Shown here: piece after piece, positions 55,304 through 64,000 of the stretch
Position numbering within the stretch: the stretch's first letter is position 1
How the letters are laid out: every line of letters begins with the position of its first letter
Assembly: GCA_033220425.1 (NCBI GenBank)
Contig: CM065652.1
Span: 682,001 to 746,000 of the forward strand
Length of the DNA: 64,000 nucleotides
Direction: 5' to 3'
Origin: Lepraria neglecta
Taxonomy: Eukaryota > Ascomycota > Lecanoromycetes > Lecanorales > Stereocaulaceae
Translations under genes and position numbers: made by a program
Notes under the pieces: model-generated
Database searches by the model: none
Told to the model about the DNA's origin: nothing
The model's input: only the letters and a program-made list of their open reading frames with translations

Positions 55304-56353
55304 AATAACGCTAGGAAGGGTGCAGAGTGTAATAGGGAGCGAGGTATCGGGGTGGGATAAGAATAGGGCGCTAGCGAAAGAGGTAGTAAGGATTTTATAG
55401 CTGGAGGCATGATTGCAAAGTGCAGCTCCAAATCGTGTTTACTTGATCACCTTACATCTTCATAGTCAGCATGATACAGTGGGCTTTGGGCCACCATGGA
55501 AGCAAGCGACGCGAGGTGGGATTGAATACCTGATGGCCTAGAGAAGAAGAATCTTCGAGCACTAGCACTGATTCAGATCGCCCGCTCGTTTTGTTTGTCC
55601 ATGTTTAGTTATTGGTCGGACCTTTTTGGTCTCAACGATGGTCATGAAGACCTCGAATGCATAAAAGCAGCCCTTCGATTTGGCAAGAACCCCGCTAAGC
55701 TGCTTCTCTGATGAGCAAATACTTCGGCGTAGCGCCTGTAATATTGGCCCACAGGATACTCAGGAGGGTATTGGATCGACCCAAAGCATAGTCCGCGGAT
55801 TGTAGTGGTGGCACGTTTTTCTAGACGAGTAGCCCTGAAAATGACGGAGACAATGACCAGCAAGTTGTCGAACAGTTCGCTATCTTACTTAGCTAGACGT
55901 CAAAGCCACGTTCTAAGTGCTCCAAAGTTGTGAGATTCACGAGCATCCTTACTCAGGAGTCTGTCAGACTGGCAGGTACCATGCTCATAATTTCATGGAG
56001 CAGCCAATCCTAGTGCAGGATGGCTCTGGACACTGGCATATGCAACACCCAAGAGCCCGGTAAGAGGACTTCAACGGACCTTACTTGAACCTTCTCTTTC
56101 AGCTTTATCTGAAGTGAAGAACCCGTCTCAGGGACGATGGAAGCGAGAAATACAAAACATGCACACTCATGTCTGAACCACCATTTCGTGAAACAGGAAT
56201 CTGAAAATTGGCTTCCTTAGGATATACATGCTATTGGGTATCAAGTGTGAGTAGCATGAGGATTGCAAGATGGCGGCCTGAGATACTGCTCCCCAAGGTA
56301 GCCAAATTGATCCAAGCCGCTCGTAGCTCTTAACGAAGAACGCCGTCCCGCCA
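55304..56353. other. Accessory stretch, nothing recognised
   Basis: One minus-strand frame (55642-55863) has no family resemblance. No repeat or RNA gene is identified. Confidence 0.4.
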
Positions 56354-58342
56354 CTATAGGATTTCCACTATGAAAGTAGCATTCTTCTTCATATCCTCAA
56401 CCATCCCCAAATAAGCTTCCAACTCATCGTCCTCATCGATGCCCCATTTCCCTCCCTCACTACCGTCCGTCGCTGGCTGTACACCCTCGATCTTACCTAC
56501 TCGGGCGTTCGTAATCCCTTTCAGACCAGACCTATTCAGAGCTAGTTCTCTCAAGTTAGAGACAGTATGAGGCTCGTGGAATGTGTCGAGCCACAATTTC
56601 TTGGCGGCGGAGGGGTGCTTGAGAGACGAATTCGGGGAATTGCGGAAATAGACTGAGACTGATGATGAGGCTGTAGGGGTTTGAAGTGCAGTGGGGTTGT
56701 AATGGGAACTGTACGCTGCTTCGAGGAGAGAGGGGTCGATTTGCATGCCGTTATAGTCGTAGGATGGGTAGGAGGCATTTGCGAGAGCTTGAGATGCGAG
56801 CGTCGACATGCCATCTGCTGGCAAAGAGGCAGACATTGAATCATCTGAGAAGTCGTTCATGGGAGGATTGTTCCCTCTGACGTTGTGTCGTGAGGGTGAG
56901 TGATGCTGAGTGCTGGTAGCTGTGGGGTTTGCAGGCCTGTTAGCTGTTGAGGGAGAAGCAGTAGCTGAAGCGTTGCTGCCAGAGGGGTTTTGATCTACAG
57001 TTATTGACTTTCTTAGCCGTGTCGGATCTTTTTTTGTCTGCTCATCGCGGTGACGCTTCTGTACATCACAGGCAATAGACTCGAGAGACTTGAGCTTCGC
57101 GCCGTAGTCTGGATCAGAGTCTTGGTCTCCAAGTCTTTCCTGTAGAAGTGGCGATTCATTGATCCACTTTGCTTTGAGGTTATCCCAATAGTCTCGGGAT
57201 ACTTCGAGCTTACTTGTGAAATGGTCGCCCTTGAGTATGGCGTCGAAGGCGGCTCGAATCTCCCTTCCCTCTTGCGGAGTGACACCCAAAATATTCTTTG
57301 CATCTGTGATAGTCACACGATTGCCAACTGTGCGTATCTTTTTTGTGACATCCATGCATATCAAATCCAGTGCCATTGGTCTCTGCGTCTGATTCACATT
57401 CGTAGCACCCGGCCCCCAGAACATAGGCTGCAAGTGAGGCATACGGCTGATGAGTTCCTCCTTGCCACCCTTCCATGTATCTGGGCCGCAAAGTGTCTTT
57501 TTGATGATATTGTCGGTTCGACATATGTCCTCGAAGATTTCACGTAGTTCTTGATATAGAGGTTTATCAAGACCCAGCTCCCGCTTGCTCTCTTCCATAG
57601 TCAACTCCGATGGGTACCGTGGCGGTTGCTCAGGATCTGGCGGAATACCAGCCCACACTTTCGTTCGACGGCGTCGATTCCTGGTCCTGAAACGCTCTGC
57701 GTCCGTTGCTATCAGTCTGGCCTGATATGCCTGCCTCTTTGCGATAATTCCCGGCGATAGTCCAGGTTCCGGAGACGGAGTTCTGACGCGCTTCTTGGCA
57801 GTATCTCCATCGCCGTCTTGCCCGTCCTGGTCTGCTGTTTCTTCCTGTGTATCTCTCTTGCGTTTGTTATATCCCCTCTTATTGGCCTCCCGCAGCAGAA
57901 GTCCTTGCTCCTTGCGTAACTTGGTGAGCTCGCGCTCTTTGAGGTCCCAGCCTTCATTTCTTAGGATACCTAGCATCTGCTTGTTCGATGTGTTGACCTC
58001 CCATAAGTCTCGAATCCTCGCTGCGAGCGAGGCTTCTTTGTGGGCTGGACGGTGCTTGGCTGGGAAGCCCCATTCTTTGAACCGTGCCTGGAAGGCTCGT
58101 TTGCTGTGCGACCATGGTCAGCACTTCCTCGAGGTTCAAGGGTAAGACAAAGGGAAAGCGCTTAGGCACGTCGCGCAAAGTGAACGGGGCGTTGGAGTAC
58201 AGGAGTCAACATACCTCGGGGTGAAGTTTTTGTCATCTCGAAAATGAGCTATGATCTCCTCCAGCGACTTGTTCTCGGTGATATACAAATTGTAGCATTC
58301 GTCGAGCTTATTGTCCCATTCGTACACCATCTTAGCTGGCAT
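56354..58342 (-). CDS. Clr5-domain protein
   Basis: Two exons, complement(58215..58342, 56354..58103), 625 residues, with a 111-nt intron (GTATGT...GCACAG). The Clr5 domain spans about residues 5-60: MVYEWDNKLDECYNLYITEN, KSLEEIIAHFRDDKNFTPS, KRAFQARFKEWGFPAKHRP. A long basic region follows with NKRGYNKRKRDTQEE and RTRNRRRRTKVW, consistent with nuclear localisation. The middle (ELREIFEDICRTDNIIKK, ITDAKNILGVTPQEGREIRA) is alpha-helical. The C-terminal part is Ser/Asn-rich. In fission yeast Clr5 acts in heterochromatic silencing, but this domain is widespread in filamentous fungi with unknown roles, probably DNA- or chromatin-related. An in-frame ATG at 58330 is an alternative start (MVYEW). 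Confidence 0.88.
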
Positions 58343-58839
58343 CTATCCTTCAACAGAGCCCGTGACTTATGCCTCTGCGTTGATGAGTCTGGTGGGTGAA
58401 CGTACACTTTGGGTACGGAAGCCTTCTGCGTTGGGAGCTGGCCTTGGCACTACCCACTCGCCGATATCATTAACAGATTCTTCGATTTACAACAATCATG
58501 CACTTCTGAGGGATGATTCTAGTGTTGAGGGTGGCTGCCTGGAGTAATACTTTATATGTTGTTAGAGGAAGAGGAGTAGAATAGGAAGAAAGATAGAATG
58601 TTGGTTGTTTGTGTGCTGGTGAGCAGTGGATTGTATTGAGCTATCTAATGCCTTCAGCAGGCCCCCCTAACACCTCTGTAATGCGTGTACACATGAAAAA
58701 CGTGGTATCATATGCTCGAAAGATAGTCGCCGCCCCAGCGCCTCGCTAGATATCCAATGCGCTACCAAGATGTAGAATAGCCCCTTGCACCATATGCATT
58801 CCTTGCTGATTTGGGTATGTGTGATCTGCTCAATGCTCA

Positions 58840-60330
58840 TCATTCTCCGGAAGACCCTGACATCTTCTTCTTCAATCTCAACCACATGGTCCTGAATCGA
58901 AACCAGAATAACGACCACTGACTGTGCGCGCCCTTCCCAGCAGAGCCAACCGTGTTGCTCCTCCTTCGTTGTTGCGGTTGTGCGTCAGTGAGCAAATCCT
59001 GCGAGTGCATCTGTACTGCAGGATAACCCGCATACTGTTCTCCCGGGAAAACGAAGCTCGACTTCTCACTCGCAGCGTTACTCCTCGCGCGATTCCTTTC
59101 TCGTTTCTCAGAGGTTCGCCGTTCGTTTTCCTCTCGCTTCTCTTGTCGCCTTGCCTCCTTTTCTCGTGCCCGCGTTTCTGCTTCTTGGTATTTGCGGTCT
59201 TTCGCGGCCACCTCCTCTCGGAACTTCTGGCGTAAAGCTTGTACGGCCGCCTGCTGTGAGATTGGGTCGTCCGTTGTATTCGCGGTGTTAGAGCGGCTCC
59301 TTTTGCTGAACTTGGTGTCAAGAGATGATCGTGCGGTTGGCGGAATCATATCAGTGGGTGTGATTGGGTCTGTGTTGAAGCGTAGTGATGACGGCGTCCC
59401 GGGGAGATTTGTTTGCGAAGTGCTGGTCAGATGGGATGCTGAGCCGGTGCGAACGTGAAGAGGCGGGGCTCTTCGTGATGAGGGTAAAGGAGCATAGGAT
59501 GTAGGTGTTGTGGTAGTGTTGGAGGATGCTTGGCGTGAGTGAGAGTCGAGGTAAGGAAGATCACTGGAAGTGGTGACAGTTGGTGCGTCGCTCTCAAGCG
59601 AGGTCTTGTATGAGCTTGCTACGGGTGGTGTATATGGTCGAGGTGTTTGTCGCATAGGGTGCACATATGGCGCGCCGTAACGGTTGCTTGAGGTGGTGGT
59701 AGTGGATAGTTGGGAAGTCCCGCTGGTCGTGCGATGATGATAACCTCCTCTTGCATCTGCCCCGGATTGAAACCCAGCAATTTCTGATGAAGTGTATATC
59801 CCTAGTCCTTCGTTTTCTGCCGCTGACCGCGACAAGTCAATCTGCGCTGAAACTTTCTCTTGCGACGAAAATTTCCGAAGCAACGGTTTTATTTTCGTTT
59901 TGCTCTTCGTACCTGATTTTGTTTCTGAAGCCATATGCGGATCGGCGTGGGCGCTGGTAGGAACGAGGGGGCTTGCGGTTTGTAGGAGGAAATCTGGCAT
60001 GAAAGTTGGGGAGGTGGGACTCTGGGTCGCCGAAGCTATGGAGTTGCCACGCCTGTGCAACTTCGCATGTGATGCTCTCGCCGCGGCTAAACCACCATTG
60101 CTCGGCGAAGATTTGATTTTTGGTAATTTTGGTCTATGCGATCTCTTTGAAGGAGGATTCGCAAGGCGAGGCGAACCCCATGAGGATCCAGCCTCAACGT
60201 ATGGTGATGATGAGTTGGATGCGCCCTCTGTCTGAGATCGCCACACTCGGCCTCCCACCAGTGATGTTTGTGACGACATGCTGCCGGCCAGCTGCTGATA
60301 TGGCAGCGACTCATCGAATGGTCTTGCCAT
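58840..60330 (-). CDS. Ser/Thr-rich protein with charged coiled coil
   Basis: A single exon of 496 codons from the ATG at 60330. The protein is Ser/Thr/Pro-rich and disordered over about 350 residues (SYAPLPSSRRAPPLHVRTGS, SNTANTTDDPISQQAAVQAL). A highly charged helix follows (ALRQKFREEVAAKDRKYQEA, REKEARRQEKREENERRTSE), then a short C-terminal segment HSQWSLFWFRFRTMWLRLKK that is aromatic and basic and could bind membrane peripherally. This architecture recurs in uncharacterised Pezizomycotina proteins. No catalytic motif or signal peptide is visible. The likely role is structural or regulatory, but that is inference. Confidence 0.82.
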   Translation of the reverse strand: MARPFDESLPYQQLAGSMSSQTSLVGGRVWRSQTEGASNSSSPYVEAGSSWGSPRLANPPSKRSHRPKLPKIKSSPSNGGLAAARASHAKLHRRGNSIASATQSPTSPTFMPDFLLQTASPLVPTSAHADPHMASETKSGTKSKTKIKPLLRKFSSQEKVSAQIDLSRSAAENEGLGIYTSSEIAGFQSGADARGGYHHRTTSGTSQLSTTTTSSNRYGAPYVHPMRQTPRPYTPPVASSYKTSLESDAPTVTTSSDLPYLDSHSRQASSNTTTTPTSYAPLPSSRRAPPLHVRTGSASHLTSTSQTNLPGTPSSLRFNTDPITPTDMIPPTARSSLDTKFSKRSRSNTANTTDDPISQQAAVQALRQKFREEVAAKDRKYQEAETRAREKEARRQEKREENERRTSEKRERNRARSNAASEKSSFVFPGEQYAGYPAVQMHSQDLLTDAQPQQRRRSNTVGSAGKGAHSQWSLFWFRFRTMWLRLKKKMSGSSGE

Positions 60331-61961
60331 GGTTGGACGGGGCTGAAGTGTTGGAGTGTCTTATGTGGCGAGAGAAGGCACGCTAGACGCGGTGAGACTG
60401 TACAGAAGTTGATGCTAACGCCGCATTGTGAGGGCGCAACTACTCTTTTTGAGAGAAATAAGGAGACGGATTCATGACAATCTTGTGAGCAAGTGGTGTG
60501 AGTGAGTGAGGTGTTGTCTGTGACAGCTGGCTGGGTGAGTATGTTGTCAGACGTTCCGCCTCGTGAGATGAAACACGTACCCCCTCTTGCAACGATGCGG
60601 CGTATGCTAGATATCGGCTATGAAGGAAGAGTGATGATTAATGACACTTGAGGCCACGATGAAAGCGGCTGAAGAGGGAAAGAAGGAACCTTGCGTTTCT
60701 ATCGTATGCGCTGGCGAATGTCCGATTGAACAAGTTCACAAATTTGTTGAGGGGAGTACTTGGGTCATGGATTTCCGTTCCAAGACGCGATTAGGTACAC
60801 GCAACCGCTGAGCCACAAGAGCGCCACCTCCTAAGGGGGTCAAAGCCTCAGCGCTTGCGCCCAACCGAATCTTTGGACTTTCCTATTGCGCACAAACCGA
60901 AGAGACATGTTGAACTTTATTGCCTAAGAAAATGGCCCGTGGAACGCAAAGTAGTAGTATTACATGTCATTGCCAAATTGTTGATATGGTCAGCAGACAT
61001 CATTTGGAACTTCTCGAGGCCTTCTCGACTGAACACGCGGTTATGGGGAGGGTGAGCTCGGAGTAGTATTTCCTCGAAGATGGATTTAAAGCAATGGAAG
61101 CTCAATGCCTGTGGCGTTTGCGTAAAGTGCCTCGAGTGCCTAATGACCGCCCGCAAAACCCTACTATTTAGTATCTTACCATGCAATTACAGCACAACGA
61201 TGGATTTTCATAAAAAGGGTTTGCCTTTAAAGCTGTGTAGGCCCATCATTTGAGTAAGTCTAAAACTGCGCTTTAAGTTGTAACTGCAACAATTGAGGCT
61301 CTATCCCAGGATAAAGTGCCATTCTATTACAGCAGCTTCCCCGCGGGACGTGCAGTACGCAGTACGGACGTGGCGTATAGTATACTCGGCTTGCTTAGTA
61401 GCACAGGGAGCGAGCATACTGAGTATAGTTAAAAGGATACTCGTATCGCTTATAATACTCACGAGCGAGTAGTATAAATAGACTATTACAACTATAGTTC
61501 TGGCAGAACATTTATAAAAGCGCGAGCGAGCTGGCAGATTGATCAACCATTTGGATCGCAAGAAACCGTGATGAGGTGACCAATTGCCGTAGACAATAAA
61601 GTCACACGGAGGTGAGCATGCTATGTCAACTTACAAGATATCGTGAATGCCGACACTCCCGCCACTTTAGTCGCAAGATGCCGTTTGCTGCCACAACTCC
61701 ATTCGAAGGATCCCAAACTAAGCGAACGGGTCGCTCCGGAGATCGTCACAATAGGTAAACCTGCGTACCACGCTAGAATCCGTATGACTCATTCCTTCGT
61801 CCGCGGGGTCACCGCGCCAAGATCTTCAATTTTTCAGATATCCCCTGAATTCAGCTAATACATTCCTCTCATCGCCAGGCCATTGAGAGTGCAACGTGAA
61901 GCGAAAGCGCTCGTCAACTCCAACCCAACTTCGTTGCAATACATCTTCCGCAGCAAGGTCA
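60331..61961. other. Intergenic stretch of 1.6 kb with an AT-rich patch
   Basis: No gene is supported. It contains the upstream region of the Ser/Thr-rich gene and, at 61330-61520, an AT-rich patch described separately. Frames at 60917-61186 and 61301-61561 are not protein-like. Confidence 0.45.
61330..61520. repeat. AT-rich patch with interspersed AGTATA and CGAGCGAG words
   Basis: The words AGTATA/TATACT and GCGAGCG/CGAGCGAG recur several times, with a short inverted pair (ATACTC...GAGTAGTAT near 61459-61480). It looks like degraded repeat or transposon-derived DNA, but no terminal repeats or target-site duplications are visible, so the class is unknown. Confidence 0.35.
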
Positions 61962-62948
61962 ATGCAGACCAGCCACAAAGAATGCCTATTGCTTCTGCTG
62001 CCCCGAGAGCTCCAAGTTCGGATTTTACAACATCTTCTTTACTCCCCTGAGCCACTAGGGATGAAGTTTGATATCAATAATGACAAATTGAAACGTCTTT
62101 TAGTCAGACCCAACAAAAGAACCTTTACATTCTATCCAGCTATCCTATGTGTGTCTCAACAAGTCCATAACGAAGGGTATGAAATACTATATCGTCAAAA
62201 TACTGCAACGGCCACTATAAACCTGGATCCTGAAGATGAATATTCCACTGTTGAATGTCTTGACAATCTTATACCCCCTGATAATCTTGGTGCAGCAATC
62301 GCTTGCCGCTTCACTAAATGGGAGGTCACCGTCAAGCTCAATATAAATGTCCCGAAGGATGCGACCAATATAATATTCGATTTTGTATCTGGTATCCTTC
62401 GTGCGATCCCAAATATGAACAAGCTGAAGGTCCAACTTAATCTTTGGGATTACCCAGAACGTCGAGAACTAATCACATTCGCCAATCCTTATGATTTTGA
62501 CGACATCGCCGAGCAAATCTTTCGTCCTTTCTCAACCATACGGGTCAGGCAAGCTGAGTTTGTTGATAAATCAGGATACCCAATTCGCTCAGCCTTGTCA
62601 TTGTCTAGGTTGATGATGAGTGATACTGCTCCTCCGGCTATCACGCTACATGAGCTGTTTAACGACCTGAGCTTATTTCTTGACGATTCGCTCTCTAAGC
62701 AATCTCGCAGAGTGGTAAACGCCCGTCTTGTCCCTCTTGAGGTTGCTTGCGACCAGTATGACGTTGACACCTTTCGCTCCACTCTACGGTCACTTCTAGC
62801 TTACTTCAGCTATTTTCGGGGTCTCGTGGCTCCACAACATCTCGTTAAATTTGCGCAGGACTCGGCATCTGCCGAGACTGGTAACGGAAGGATTCCGGAC
62901 TGCCCGAAGGACGTGTTCGGTCAGTGGGCCAAATTAGCAGGCGACTAG
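61962..62948 (+). CDS. F-box/DUF7730-like protein of unknown function
   Basis: An open frame; I use the ATG at 61962 (328 residues), since the codons upstream in frame begin with GTG. The start contains LLLLPRELQVRILQHLLYSP, a typical F-box-like/DUF7730 N-terminal helix pair, followed by FYPAILCVSQQVHNEGYEIL, which is the family's PAIL-NRQ-EA-ILY pattern. The rest is alpha/beta and unspecific (FTKWEVTVKLNINVPKDATN, ALSLSRLMMSDTAPP). Such proteins are numerous in accessory parts of Pezizomycotina genomes and their role is unknown. The frame is intact here, unlike the neighbouring accessory genes. Confidence 0.68.
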   Translation: MQTSHKECLLLLLPRELQVRILQHLLYSPEPLGMKFDINNDKLKRLLVRPNKRTFTFYPAILCVSQQVHNEGYEILYRQNTATATINLDPEDEYSTVECLDNLIPPDNLGAAIACRFTKWEVTVKLNINVPKDATNIIFDFVSGILRAIPNMNKLKVQLNLWDYPERRELITFANPYDFDDIAEQIFRPFSTIRVRQAEFVDKSGYPIRSALSLSRLMMSDTAPPAITLHELFNDLSLFLDDSLSKQSRRVVNARLVPLEVACDQYDVDTFRSTLRSLLAYFSYFRGLVAPQHLVKFAQDSASAETGNGRIPDCPKDVFGQWAKLAGD

Positions 62949-63258
62949 ACGTAGGAGAATCTAGGACGCTCATTATAGCTTTATTCGATGTCGTCTCAAG
63001 TGGGGTCTATTTAACGTCTGCTTTCTTGACGATTGCCATGAGTTTCAGCTGGTAGGAAGCAAGCTCACACGCTACCTACTGCGTGAGAGGGCCGGGAAAG
63101 CCACAAAGACGAGGACTGTAGAGGCATATTTTCAGAGTAATTCATCTTGCCAAGACCTTTCGCGCCATTGGCCACACCATTTTGTACGTTCCTGCAAAGA
63201 TCTTGTGCTGTTTCTCAACAGCGGCTACATAAAGACCTGCCCTCTCATCCCCATCGAC
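62949..63258. other. Spacer
   Basis: 3' flank of the F-box-like gene and upstream region of the last gene; nothing else is seen. Confidence 0.5.
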
Positions 63259-64000
63259 ATGGCCAGAGATCAAGCGAAGTCAAACAGCAGGAAGAATGGG
63301 AGGCAACTTCCAATAGTAAAGGATAAAGGTTAGTACTCGGATTTCATTGAGTGTTTGCGCTGACAGTCTTTAGGGAAGCCTCAAGGCATCAAGAAACGAT
63401 AAGCCGTTCGCAAAAGCTTACGTTTAAAAGCAATACAACAATTTCACGAGCAATCCTCATCTAAAAATAATCATATTCGGGGTGTACAAGCACTTCCGTC
63501 CCCTCCAACAAGCAACGTCCCCAAGGGCAGAAAAGTATGTGCCTTCATTGCTCCTCTTATAATGTCGTAGCGCTGACCTGATCGAGGCACCACAGCGCCC
63601 GCAAATCCTCCATAAATCGTCCACGTCCTCTCGAAAACGGAAACGAGGGCAAGAAGAACAAGACGCCGGACATCGCTCTCCTCCAATCCAAGACCAGCCA
63701 CCTTCGAAGCGACTACGAACCAAGCCTTCGAGCTGTACTGCTGAAAAGGAATTACATCCGGGGGCGGCGACTGACATCAGCGAGAACTGCCTTGACTCTC
63801 TCCAATATTGGATTCAGACCAGGAGGTGGCGTAAGGACTACTTCGAGCAAGACAGCCAGGTCAGAGAAGATTTCGAGAGGGGCAAGTCTCCAGAAAATTC
63901 GAACAAAGGGATTGGCTATGGGAGTTTTACGCTAAAGAGCCATCAGATCAATGCACGGTTTTCCTTATCTACCTCATCTGTTTACGAGGAAGAGGTCCTC
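63259..64000 (+). pseudogene. Damaged gene cut by the window end (DUF7924-like N-terminus)
   Basis: Exons 63259-63328, 63374-63534 and 63587-64000 (open at the right edge) join in phase; introns are 45 nt and 52 nt (GTATGT...GCTGACC...GAG). The reading gives RDQAKSNSRKNGRQLP, GKPQGIKKR, then TAA at 63400-63402, and continues in frame with AVRKSLRLKAIQQFHEQSSS. Exon 3 is rich in Lys/Arg (SSTSSRKRKRGQEEQD) and reaches the conserved ENCLDSLQYWIQTRRWRKDY and FEQDSQVREDFERGKSPE. The frame then changes at 63892-63898 (a run of four A) and continues as KFEQRDWLWEFYAKEPSDQ. This resembles the N-terminal part of a fungal family often annotated DUF7924, function unknown. One nonsense codon (CAA to TAA type) and one homopolymer shift suggest a pseudogene; a sequencing error could explain the second. 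Confidence 0.5.

Noticed and set aside
60750-60860. Possible tRNA gene: TGGCTCAGCGG on the minus strand resembles an A box
   Set aside because: No matching D stem, anticodon arm or B box at the right distance could be formed.
1-64000. Secondary-metabolite gene cluster (FAD monooxygenase plus SRPBCC cyclase-like protein)
   Set aside because: The two genes are 19 kb apart with housekeeping genes between them, and no backbone synthase is present.
1-64000. CRISPR arrays, bacterial operons or prophage
   Set aside because: No regular spacer-repeat array; introns and gene families are plainly fungal.

Overview
The window is nuclear DNA from a filamentous ascomycete (Pezizomycotina). The evidence is short GT-AG introns (about 46-190 nt, usually with a CTRAC-like branch point), moderate GC content, close gene spacing, a C-X6-C alpha-pheromone precursor with Kex2 sites, and families typical of this group (Clr5 domain, DUF3669, GFA domain, L-arabitol dehydrogenase). 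Leotiomycetes or Dothideomycetes would fit, but the sequence alone does not settle the class. Gene models were built by hand from reading frames, splice sites and family resemblance; no search was run.

Layout. 0.5-3.4 kb: an unknown conserved protein, then a two-exon mating pheromone precursor on the minus strand with a cluster of TGTCAATA motifs in its promoter. 4.5-11 kb: core genes for NAD-isocitrate dehydrogenase subunit 1, Bud23 18S rRNA methyltransferase, ribosomal protein eL20 and a PCI-domain (Csn12/Thp1-like) protein. 11.9-15.9 kb: a BTB protein and an SRA-YDG (methyl-CpG reader type) protein. 17.3-26 kb: a Bem46-type hydrolase, mitochondrial lysyl-tRNA synthetase, Tim10, an STB6-like protein and the GID ubiquitin ligase subunit Rmd5. 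26.2-30 kb: L-arabitol dehydrogenase with a possible mitochondrial presequence, and an FAD monooxygenase. 30.8-37.9 kb: a gene-poor accessory stretch with a broken F-box-like gene, a small Cys-rich ORF and a decayed DUF3669 gene. 38.1-52.1 kb: Gwt1, a GFA protein, a large disordered protein, a proline-rich protein, Sfr1/Mei5, an SRPBCC protein and Hrd3. 52.1-56.3 kb: a second accessory stretch with a decayed alpha/beta-hydrolase gene and a broken polyQ ORF. 56.3-60.3 kb: a Clr5-domain protein and a Ser-rich coiled-coil protein. 60.3-64 kb: an intergenic AT-rich patch, an F-box/DUF7730-like ORF, and a damaged gene that runs off the end.

Themes. Housekeeping blocks are intact and alternate with short accessory stretches where every recognisable gene is broken. 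Several lesions (TGG to TGA, CAA to TAA, Gly to Asp in a nucleophile elbow) are the C-to-T / G-to-A type expected from repeat-induced point mutation, and the window also encodes an SRA-domain protein. Two ER genes (GWT1 for GPI anchors, HRD3 for ERAD) and a GID subunit supply secretory and proteasomal quality control. The most distinctive locus is the pheromone precursor: it carries six C-X6-C peptides of two different sequence classes in one polypeptide.
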